Of a stretch of 64,000 nt of DNA, positions 22,401 through 34,400 are shown in pieces. The stretch spans positions 2,356,001 to 2,420,000 of the forward strand of contig NC_092679.1 of the NCBI RefSeq assembly GCF_964355755.1. The letters run 5' to 3'. Below the pieces are notes generated by a model. That model did no database searches. It was not told where the DNA came from and saw only the letters and a program-made list of their open reading frames with translations. A program made the translations under genes and the position numbers. The stretch's first letter is position 1; the number at the start of each line of letters is the position of its first letter. The stretch is from Antedon mediterranea. Lineage: Eukaryota > Echinodermata > Crinoidea > Comatulida > Antedonidae.

Positions 22401-25400
22401 ATATTACTTTAACATGATTTCATGTAAATGAAAGTTGCTTCCTGGTGTATATTGAGTCCAATTTAACATTATTATCGCATAAGTGCTTTTATAAGTAATT
22501 ATTACCGCGCTATAATTACCCTTAACCTAAATAGATGACATCGTCCGCTTTTATGATATTAACGAAGATGAAGATTTTCCAGCTTATATATAATAAGCTG
22601 TACTGTAGTACCAAGGGGAAATTATGTATTGTAATGGTGTACTTTTACAATCCATAATCAACTATGTTTTTTCATGAAATGACGTTATAATACCAAGAAA
22701 AAAACATGACATCTATTAATGATTTATAATAATGTATGTAACTTAGACTTCCTGTCTATTGTAAATTTGATTCTCATTAAATTAATTTATATGCTAATGA
22801 ATTCATAGTTGAGCTGGTAAAATTGCTACATCATTTATGAAAGAAATTATCATTATCAAACCATAAAATATAGGATATTAATAATTCCAGTGCTTAGTTT
22901 TTTGTGTGTGTTTTTTTGTGCTTATTTTCACTGGATATAAATTACATTTACAATAATTTTGTTTCTTTCAGAACAATTTCATTGAGAATTCATTTGATTA
23001 TCATCTGACAATATTCTGCGTAGCTTTATGCAATCTCCGGTTCCTCAGTTTTTGTCTTGATTACTGCAGTAGTAAAAGTGAAGATACAACTAAATTCAGT
23101 CATAAAGATTTTCTACTTTATGTGTTTTATTTTCCTTTGTTTTTCTTTGGTCCTTTGATGATGTACAAAGATTTTCATCACCAGGTTTGTTTTTTGTTTA
23201 AACTTTCAATAAATGTTGTGGCTCTTAAAAGCTCTGTCTACACTATCAAACTAGTTTGACAAAAAATGTGATGTGCCTAATAACATCATCATGGCCAAAT
23301 CGCATTTATTTGGCACATAAAGTTTGATAGTGTAGACATAGTTTGAAGTATTCAAATGGTTTAAGAAAGATGGGCTATTTGGCAGTGGTTTGTACTTTAA
23401 ACTTTGTGACTTAAGCTCTGTCTACACTATCAAAGTTTATGTGAAAACAAAATGTTTGGGTGTTGGCATGGATGTCCGCTTCAATCTTTTCCATCTTTGG
23501 AAAAAAAAAAGAAGAAAAAAATGATTGCTTATGTAAATCTATGATGCGTTGTTGATCTGAATAATCTAGTGTGTCTGTAAAACAATTTTGATGATCATAA
23601 AAAAAATACTTTTACCTTGAATTAAAAAGTTGATGAGATCTGATTATGTCGCTATGCTACTTGAGTTCATTATCACGATTCTATCGTCGTTAGTACAAAA
23701 AAAAAAGCCATTTGATTATAATATTTCATTTTAATCAGCTCCAGAGTCAGAATGTTTTTTTTTTTTTAATCTTACAAAGTATTGTATATATAGTAATTTA
23801 GGGAAATATTTTAATGCAATCATCCCATTGTTACATCTATTCTGTCATATGTCAGGATTTTTCTAATGATAATTAATACAACTCCACTCCCAAAGACTTG
23901 TAATAAGTCTTTTTTTACGTAGAGCATCTATGTTTGTCACACGATTTCCACCTTTGAATTAATTTGCTTATGGTTATCCTTGGCAATTTTCCTAAATATA
24001 TATAAGAAAAATAAAAAACTTTTAAATAAATATTATTTATGATATAATGCATAAACAAACTGTTTTGCTGTTAGCAAGAAAATGCTGGAACCAAGCTCTG
24101 CTGTATTTTTATGATATAGTTTAGTTTCCAATAATATTATGCTAAACAAATGTCATATTGGCTTATGAATATTAATGAGTAAGTCTACATTATTATCTAT
24201 GACGTAATTCATAATAAATAACCTTCAAATGGATTGACATCACATTTTTGTTGTCATTATTCAGAAATTATTACAGACAAACTTCGTAGCGAAGGTTGCT
24301 TGATTAATTTATATTTTTGCTGGAGGCTATAAAACAATTTTATGATAATTTAATAACCTTTTTTTTATTATGATTATATATGTTTATGAATTGGCTAATA
24401 TTAGATAATCTTGATTAAAGTAATTGCTATCCTCAATTTATATTTGATATTATTGATTTCATAAGTGTAGAAGAGTATGAAGGCACAAAGGACAGAGTCC
24501 CCTTCATTCAATTTTTATTTCGGAATCTCTGGTCCATAGAAAGTAAAATAACAAAAAGTTAATCAAATTTATAAAAAATTTAATTTTTTTAATTTTAATC
24601 ATAATTAATCATCATGACCATTTATGGCACAAAAAATTCGAAATTTTTTTTTTACAGATTGAAAAGAAGTCCGAAAAATTATCTTCTTCCCAGATAGGAC
24701 AAGTTGTAAAAGATTTGGCTCGCTACATGTTATATATAATTTTTATAGAAATTGTGCTTCACTTCCTCTTCTTTGCTGCTTATCATCAAAGGGCCAACAT
24801 TCTGACCGGTCTTCCACTATGGGCGTTAGGCAAGTACATTTAATTTTTATTTTATTTATTTCAACAATGTTTTATGAGGGTGGTCCATCCAGCATCAGCT
24901 GATCATTAGGGACCCTCAAACAATACAAAGAGAAAATACAAAATAAACTATAAAAACACAAAATTAACAAAGATAAAAAAAATAAATATATATATATATA
25001 TATAAATAATCATCATCTATAAGATTAGAGGGTTTGTTACAAAGTGGGCGGAGCTTGCGTGTTGCATGTTAGGAAATATCATTATTAACGTTTATGTGCT
25101 CCTGCTAAAACTCCCTAATGACTGAAAGGGAATACCTATTTGGTCAGTTATGGAGAGATATGGCCGTGGTGGAACCAGGTATAGGGAAAAGAGGAACTTA
25201 ATTGCCATTAATTCATCAGCCATATCTCTGCTATCCAATATGATAGCTAATTGTAGCACAGTGTAACAACAACAAACAAATTATTTACTTGAAAAAAATT
25301 GTAATTTAAAGCAAAAAATTGGCTGTCAGCCAATGGGTTATTTGGTGAATTTAACCGTTTATTTTGTCACTAAAAACATTATTGTTTTTTTTCTACGGAA

Positions 25401-28400
25401 GTGATTTTAAACTTTGTTAAAACTACAAAATAGCCTATTTAAAGTCTGATTTTATTCTTCATTTTTCATATTTTTGGGGACAATACATCTTTAAGTCCCT
25501 GGAAATTTTATTTTGTTTCTTCTCTTACAGCTGGCAATGCACTGTGCCATCTGATTTTCTTCCAGTTAAAGTATCAAGTCATGTTTGGTATTCCAAATGC
25601 GGTAGCCATGTTGGACCGAGTGGACACCTTCAAGCCACCGGTTTGCATCTTCTCCATATATACGTTTGCAGACATGTGGAGGTATAGTACTGGAAACTTT
25701 TGCTTTCTTTCTTATGCTCACTAAAGCTTTATCTACACATTTTTTTGTCGAACTAGTTTTATAGTGTAGACGAGCTTAAAGCTTGGTTCCCACTAGAACG
25801 TAACGCAAGGACGTAAACGCAACGCAAGCGTTTTAACCAATGACAAGCGAAGTTATAGACAGTTAGCAATCACAAGCGAATAAGCCATCGCTTGTGATTG
25901 TTCAATTCACTTGCGTTGCGTTACGTCCTTGCGTCGCGTCGCTAGTGGGAACCACGCTTAAGAGTGGAGGTGTTTCCCCCTGTAATCTGTAAGGCTGTAA
26001 AACCGTGTTTTATAGCCTCTAAATATATATGTCTTAAAGTCTACACTATCAAACCAGTTTGACAAAAAAAGTGTGATGTGCCCAAATATTGTAGTGATAT
26101 GCTTAAATATGGTAGTGATATGACATCATCATATTGGCACATCACATTTTTATGTCGCATAAAGTTTGTTAGTGTAGAGCTTAAAGCTATAATTACTAAA
26201 TGTTCACATTTTTGTATGATATGATTCTTTTTGTATAAGCAACAGTCAACATGTACCAGACTGGATAATGCATAGTGCTACTTATTGAGATGTTTTCTAT
26301 AAGATCATTGTTGTATATAATTATAAAGTGATCATTCGTTAAATTTAAATTGATATTTTGTATTTCCTTAATTGTAATGTAAGAATATTCTCAATAGTAA
26401 GACTTAGAGCTTGGTAATTCATCACTGCTTCATTGAATATTTTTGTAGAAGCTTTTAAAAAATGCAAAAACTGTCGTAACTAAGCAACCAAACACAAATG
26501 GTAACTATTAGTAACCATATACATAATGAAAACATCTTATCTTATGTTGTTATTACATTATTATGCTGACTTAATATTGTAAAATAATGCTTAAAATTTA
26601 AATTCAAGCCAACTTATAATTATATGTGTTTTTAAAGCTTGGTTCCCACTAGAACGTAACGCAAGGACGTAAACGCAACGCAAGCGTTTTAACCAATGAC
26701 AAGCGAAGTTATAGACAGTCAGCAATCACAAGCGAATAAACCATCGCTTGAGATTGGTCAATTCACTTGCGCTGCGTTACGTCCTTGCGTTGCGTCGCTA
26801 GTGGGAACCACGCTTTAGTATGGTGTAATGCCTACACCAAATCTTCGCATCATTTTATACTAGAGCCTGTATTTAATAAATAAAGAATGGGCTTATGGAT
26901 TGTTAAGAGATGGGCTTATATTTGAATCTGTATGTATGCAACTCCTATTCAAGTAATGAGCATGGGCTTACATTTGAATCTGTATGTATGCAACTCCTGC
27001 TCAAGTATTTGAGCATTGGGCTTACATTTGAATCTGTATGTATACTCATGTTCAAGTGAGCATTAGGCTTACATTTGAATCTGTATGTATGCAACTCCTG
27101 TTCAAGTAACGAGCATAGGCTTACATTTGAATCTGTATGTATGCAACTCCTGCTCAAGTAATGAGCATTGGGCTTACATTTGAATCTGTATGTACTGTAT
27201 GTAACTCCTGTTCAAGTATTGAGCATTGGGCTTACATTTAAGTCTGTATGTATATACAGTATTGGATTATTTAGTGTATATATAACAATAATTGATTATT
27301 ATCACTTTCTCTACAGGTATTTTGATCGAGGTCTGCACTCAATTCTTCTTAAGTAAGTAAACCATTATCACTAATTAATTACTGTTTGTCTAAAGACAAC
27401 CTCTAATTAACTAACACTTTCCTCTACTGCAACAGATTAAACAATACAATTAATTACATTGGTTGTAATTAAACTAAAAAGCTACTCCATTATTATATCG
27501 ATATTCCTATATTATTTATAGATCATATTTTTTCTTAATATAAGCTCTGACAACAAAAATTTGATGTGCCCAAATATGGTAGTGATATTCCGAAATATGG
27601 TAGTGATATTCCGAAATATGGTAGTTATATTCCCAATATGGTAGTTATATTCCCAAATATGGTAGTGATATTCCCAATATGGTAGTGATATTCCCAATAT
27701 GGTAGTTATATTCCCAAATATGGTAGTTATATTCCCAAATATGGTAGTGATATTCCGAAATATGGTAGTTATATTCCAAAATACAGTAGTGATATTCCCA
27801 AATATGGTAGTTATATTCCCAAATATGGTAGTTATATTCCAAAATACAGTAGTGATATTCCCAAATATGGTAGTTATATTCCCAAATATGGTAGTTATAT
27901 TCCCAAATATGGTAGTGATATGACATCATCATTATTAGATTATTGTATCATGTCATTGTGTTTTTCATTATTTTACCATACTCATCTAAACAACGTCATA
28001 ATTTATGTTGAAACAAAATAAATAAATTTAAAAAATAGATTTTTAAAGAGATATTTTAGTATAAATCAACAAATTTTGTCATTTTGACAACTATCATGAA
28101 CAATATTATTACAATAATTTTCTATACGAAAAATCAGAACATGATATCGTACAATATATATGCTGTGATCATGTGACCAATTCTTGAAGTTAAAAAAAAT
28201 ACGTACAAGGTTGACAGATTTTAAAAATAATATTGTTTTAGCATCAAATAAACTACTAAAAAAACTCACCTGAAATACAATTTTTTTTTGCTGTAGACCA
28301 TTTAATGAATTTAAAAATAAAAAATCTTTAAAACAACATTGTAATATTGTTCTTTACACTTACGCAATCGTTGAATTGAAAGCTATATATTATTGTTTCA

Positions 28401-31400
28401 ATGACACTTGTGTTCATTAGGTTTGATAATGCGTACCTAAATAGTTGTTTGTTTATTCGAATATTATCTAGAATCGTTACGAGGTGTTTAGAAAAAATGT
28501 TATCCTAGATGCATTATTATGAAATTCTAATTATTAGAAAAGCATTCAACTCCATTCAGTTTTCGTTGTCTGAAAAAGAAATTAGGGACTTTAGCGTAAA
28601 ATCTATACAGTCGACATAGCAGTTTTATTAGCTGTTACTCACCCTTGTTCGAAAATGACAACGACGCAGTACCTCTCTCCCTCCTCTGTCTTGCGGCGCT
28701 GGGCCCTTCTGGGTCGCTTGGCTCTTGTGATAGTGTAGGCCTTCCTAGCTAGGGGCCTCGCATTTAAACGCCGCCCCAAATGTATTGCTTAAATAATTAA
28801 ATTAGAAGGTTGAAATATTATTTAGAGTTTTGAAAATTCCATGTTTAAATGTAATTTGTACTGTATATTTAAGGTCATATGTACATTATTTCTAGTTGTT
28901 CTCTAATTTCTAGAGAATAATCAAAAAGAAAAAACCATATTTGGTTTGCAGGAATTAAGAATCCTATTTTTCTGAGTATTTTTAGTTTTTTCTGTTTTTT
29001 TAAGGACTTTGAAACTGAAATTTAATCATTAACAAAATTTGCGTGGGTGATCATATTTTTTAATTTTCTCTTCCATTGTCAGTCTTCTCGTGAATTCAAA
29101 TAATGAGTTATTGGATAAAGCCTAGCTTGTTTCTATTGTATGTTGTGTTGAAGAAGATAATGATGTTACAACAAGGTCAAAATATTTTACAATAAGTCGT
29201 AAATTGATATATAAATATTCCAACAGCACTAATTGGAATATCAATCGACATCAATATCCCACCCAAATCATAGTATTTTAGGTTGCTCAACAGTTCTACA
29301 GGTCTACTCATTTGAAATTCAACCCTACTCAAATTGACCCTACTAAATTTTACTCTACTCGACCCTTCTCAACTCGACCCTACTCAGCTCGACCCTACTC
29401 AGCTCGACCCTATTCCAACCCAACTTAAATCATAGTATTCTAGGTTGCTCAACAGTTCTACAGGGTTACTCATTTGAAATTCAACCCCTACTCAACTCGT
29501 TCCTACTCAATTTTACTCTACTCAACTCGACCCTACTCCACTTGATCCTACTGAACTCAACCCCTACTCAACTCGACCGTACTTAGCTCGACCCTATCCA
29601 ACTTGACCACTACTCAACTTGACCCCTATTCAACTCTACCCATACTCAACTCTACCCATACTCAACTCCACCCCTACTCAACCCGACTCCTACTCAACTC
29701 AACCCCTACTCAACTCAACCCCACTACAGTATATAAACCATAGTATAGCTAGGTTCTTAAAATAATACAGATAGTAAGTGTTCCCATCTCCATGGCAATG
29801 ACACGGTGACACTATACACAAAAGTTACCCTAATCAATATTTGTTATTTATAAAAGTTATTTTTTTTAATTATATTTTTTTTATATTATATTTTTTATTA
29901 TCTCTCATAAACAATGTAGTAAATAATAATTGCCTGACATTCAAGTGAGTACATAGTAGCCTTCAAGAGAATGGTATTCACAAGAAATTATTAGCATTTG
30001 CAAAAATATGAGGCAAAAATTAGTAATGTTTTGAAATTGAATCAATTGAGAAAATCAAACGCTTTTTTTTCGTGCCCTTGAAGTAAATTGTGGAAAGTAA
30101 CATGATACAGTACTATAAAAATATCAGATTGTTATTAGATGTTAGCATTTTAAGTTTTAATGTATCCACCTACACATCCACTATTAACCTTCTCCTCCCC
30201 CTTTTTTCTCCCACTTCCTCCCCCCCCCCCCTTTCCTCCACCCCCTTTTTCTTTCTGACAATAGTAGCCTATAAACAAGTAGCCTATATAAACATATATA
30301 TAGTATAAACACTATATACCTGTCTGCACTTTTAATTATATAACAAATTAAAATGGGTATTGATTTTTCATAGCATATAAAGTGCATTGTTCCTCACCAT
30401 TTGTGTTTTACACATCTTCATAAAACTTACCACTTTCTGTCGTAACTAACGCACAATAGATACAAACACATGAGATGATTTTTAATATTTATATCATACA
30501 TCATCCTCCTGGTAATTGCAATATAGCCTGTACATTGTACTACTTTTAACAAGTCAAACTTTATGAATACTAATAATACTACAGTACTTTTATATTTATC
30601 TAGGCTCATACTGTTTACATACCATTATGTTTACATTTCTGCAATTACTGCAGTACCCTACTACTTACATTCTTTATAAAGACCTAGGCCTATTTAAAAC
30701 AAGGATAAAATATTTTATAAGACCTGTTTCACATTATTATGGTCCTGTTTAAACTATGCTTAATGTTGCAACAAAATAAGGATGAACTGACCATGAAATA
30801 ATTTTTGGAAAGGATCAAATGACTAGCTTGATTAGCAAGTTTAAATGAAATAAATGTGAGTGTAGTTGAACGGTAATGGTCACTTATAACATGCTAATGA
30901 TTCCTGCACAGAAATACTCATAGATTACAATGAACAACCCTTTTGTGGAAACGTGAAGTTTTAAAAAGTCATTAATTAATTCGTAACTGCACCTACAAAC
31001 GTTTCATCGACAAAAACATGCTTATGATTGATTTTTCATTAACTGTTTGCAGTCGCCATCGGCGTTTGACCCAGTTAAAAAGAGCGTAACGATACTGGGT
31101 CATTGATCAAAAAGTGTTAAGATGCTGAGGAGGTTAAGTTGTATTAGAGAATAACACTTAACTAATGGAAAATTACTTTTTGATATAATGATTAAATTTA
31201 GATTAATTTGTAATAATTTGAGATTTAGTAGTTTTGTCAGAAGTTAATTAACCAATTCCCTGGGTGGAGGTACTCAAATATGAAGCATAACATTATCACT
31301 AGTTTTTTCTTTATACTGATTACCTCTTCTTAAAACTGTTCTCCCATACGGCCCAGTACAGGACCATAATCAGCAGAATTTTTCGACTTTATTATGCACA

Positions 31401-34400
31401 TGTGCATTGTATGTTCAGGTGACCAATGGCTTTACATCCCCGCCCAAAGGACGAGGCAGGCAGTGAGAGTAAAGCATCTTGCCTAAAGCCTGTTTTCCTG
31501 TCGACGTTGAAATACGTTGAGTTGCGTTGAGTTTAAAATCGTTAAAGTTGAAAATAAAATAACGATGACGATGATCGAGTCGGACCGCTAATATTTACAC
31601 ATTTTTACGCGATCGTTTATAGCTAGTTTCTTGGTTCTCTCGAGCGTTGCTGGGACACGCGGACGTGAAGTGTTGCAAAACTAAGGCCGGCCACGCGCAG
31701 CCGGGACCGCGTGAAAATTGAAAAAGTTACGGGTTTTGATGCTTAAACCCAGCCTAGGACATGCTTTCGTTGATATCTTAATATAGGCTTACACTAAAGA
31801 CAAACATTAAATTTAATTGGTTTAATATTATAATTTAATTTAACTTACACTTGTTTTTTTTAAATATCAGACCTTAAAAGTGTACAAAAAAGGTGAAAAA
31901 CATCGTCGCGTTGTAAACATTCAAGAATTGTCAGCGCGTACCTATTTTTTCACAAACTGCAATGACGTAATTTGTGGACCATTTGATTGGTCAGTTTTAA
32001 CGATCGTAACGATCGTAATCGTTAAAGTTGAACCGAGTTCAACTTTAACGATTTAAGATTTTAACGATTTTCAACGTTAATTTTTACCCCCTTTTCCTGT
32101 TAAATCGTTGAATATGTCAACTCAACGCAACTCAACGTAACTTAACGTCGACAGGAAAACAGGCTTAAAGATACAAGCCATATGGCACAGACAGGTCTTG
32201 AACCCTTACTTCTCACATGCTGGTTTAGTATTTTGATTGCTAATTATAAGCAAAAGTGAATTTTTGTTTCACAAACATGGTATTAATTCTTTACATCCTA
32301 TCTGAAGGATGAGGCAATGAGAGTAAAGTATCTTGTCTAAGAATACCTGTGCCTCTAGTTTCCTTGTCTGATATTCCTTAAGCTCTGTGATGTGCCCAAA
32401 TATGGTAATAATGTGACACATCACATTTTTTTTGTCACATAAAGTTTGATAGTGCAGACAGAGCTTTACAATTACCTAATGCTAGTACTTTTAATATAAT
32501 TTGTTTATATTTTTTTTTGCAGTTACATATATATTCCTATTGGGGGTTCAAGATGCGGCACATTTCGACAGTTGATTGGCTCTCTACTCTGTTTCATATT
32601 TGTCTTTTATTGGCACGGTCTGGAAGAACATATTTTCTACTGGGCTTTGTTTAATTGGGTCGGCGTTGTCATAGAAACAATAGTCAACCAAGTTTCAAAA
32701 ACTGAAAAGGCCAAATCTTTTGTAAGTATAGGTACTTTTATGTATTTAATAATAAAATGATTTATAACCCCTACTGTTGTCCGAAACCAATCTCCAGTGC
32801 TTTCATTGTACTTGTGGCTTTTTCAATACAATGTCTTAATAATGGTGATGAGGTCGGCATTTATGTTTTATTTGTGCATGGTGTAATAATTCCACTTTCT
32901 TTCAGATGAGTGGTAAAACAATACATGAATTGTGAATTTCACGAACTTATATCTTTTGTTTGTCATCATTCATGATTGCAATTATGTTTTATAATGTTAG
33001 ACGTCATCTAATATACATCATGAACCAGGTCTTTTTTTGCATTGTTAGCATTGTACACGTTCAAACTACTGTATGTGATGCGCTCATATATAGACATAAT
33101 GATGTCTATCACTACCATATTTGGGCATATTACTACCATATTTGGGTACATCACACTTTTTTTGTCAAACTGGCTATAATATTCTGCAGTTTTTTTTTCA
33201 AATTTGATCTAATATTGTATGAAAGGTAGTTATCAGGTTATTAATCAGAATGTTTTAAATAAGACCATTATTTTGGAAACTAGAAAGAATATATCTAGAA
33301 TTTGGACAAAGACTATTTATTTATGATGTTTATGGATAGTTTACACCATCAATCCTACTGGGCTTCGTACAGTATATAATAATCAGTAATATTTAAGTAG
33401 TAACAAGAATAACATACTTATTGTCTTTAATTAACAAAATTAATTTGAAACCCTTCAGGGAAATCAAATTTGATATGACAACATAATCTTAAGCTCTGTC
33501 TACACTATAAAAGTTGTTTGACAAAAAATATGTGATGTGCCCAAATATGGTAGTGATATGCCCAAATATTGTAGTGATATGACATCATCATGTCCATATA
33601 TGGGCACATCATGTTTTGTTGTCCCATAAAGTAGATAGTGTAGACAGAGCGTTAGGCTCAAATGCTTTTTTGAATATTGAAATTCAACTTGTTTTTAAGT
33701 TTTCCTACTGTTAATCCATTGCATGCTACAGGATTTAACCAACTGACTATATTAATTAATGACTTAATTAATTAATAATTAATTAGTCATCATTAATACA
33801 AAAATGATGTAGAGGTTTTTCAACAATTCACATTGAATATGCATCCATTTCATGTTTTTTTTATCGAAGTTGATTGATGCTTTTAATTGCTTTTTAAGGA
33901 TAAATAATTCATTGAATAATTTAATATGTATCTTTTTTTTTTTTAGAAGACAAGTATGTGTTCAGTCAATTCTCATTCTTTATTGAGGAATATGTTCCAC
34001 AGCGAACGCCTTGGAATTTATGAATAATAATAATTAAATTCTATATTCCATTTGTAAAGATGACATTTTAGAATAGAAAAAGCCTGTGGAAATCATGATA
34101 CTATTGACAAAAAAAAAATTGAAATTGGTTTAAATTCTACATACTAATAATTTTAATTAAATTAATTACAATTTCCTAAAAGCGCTTTAAGATAATGTAC
34201 AGCATAATGAAGAATCTCAAGTACCCACTTCTACTCCTGGGTGAAAAGAGATTGTTGATAAATTACGTTACTCAAGGACAGGAGAAGATGGCTTCTCGCA
34301 CACTTTGTCATCTTCTTCCTCAATTATACCTAACATTTTTATTGCATCTTTACATTTAAGGAAATTATTATCTTAAAAAAGCTCTTAAATTTTTCCAATT

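Noticed and set aside
27645-27932. 95-codon minus-strand frame rich in YNYHIWEY
   Set aside because: Translation of the expanded family 1 core repeat, with an equally open plus-strand frame.
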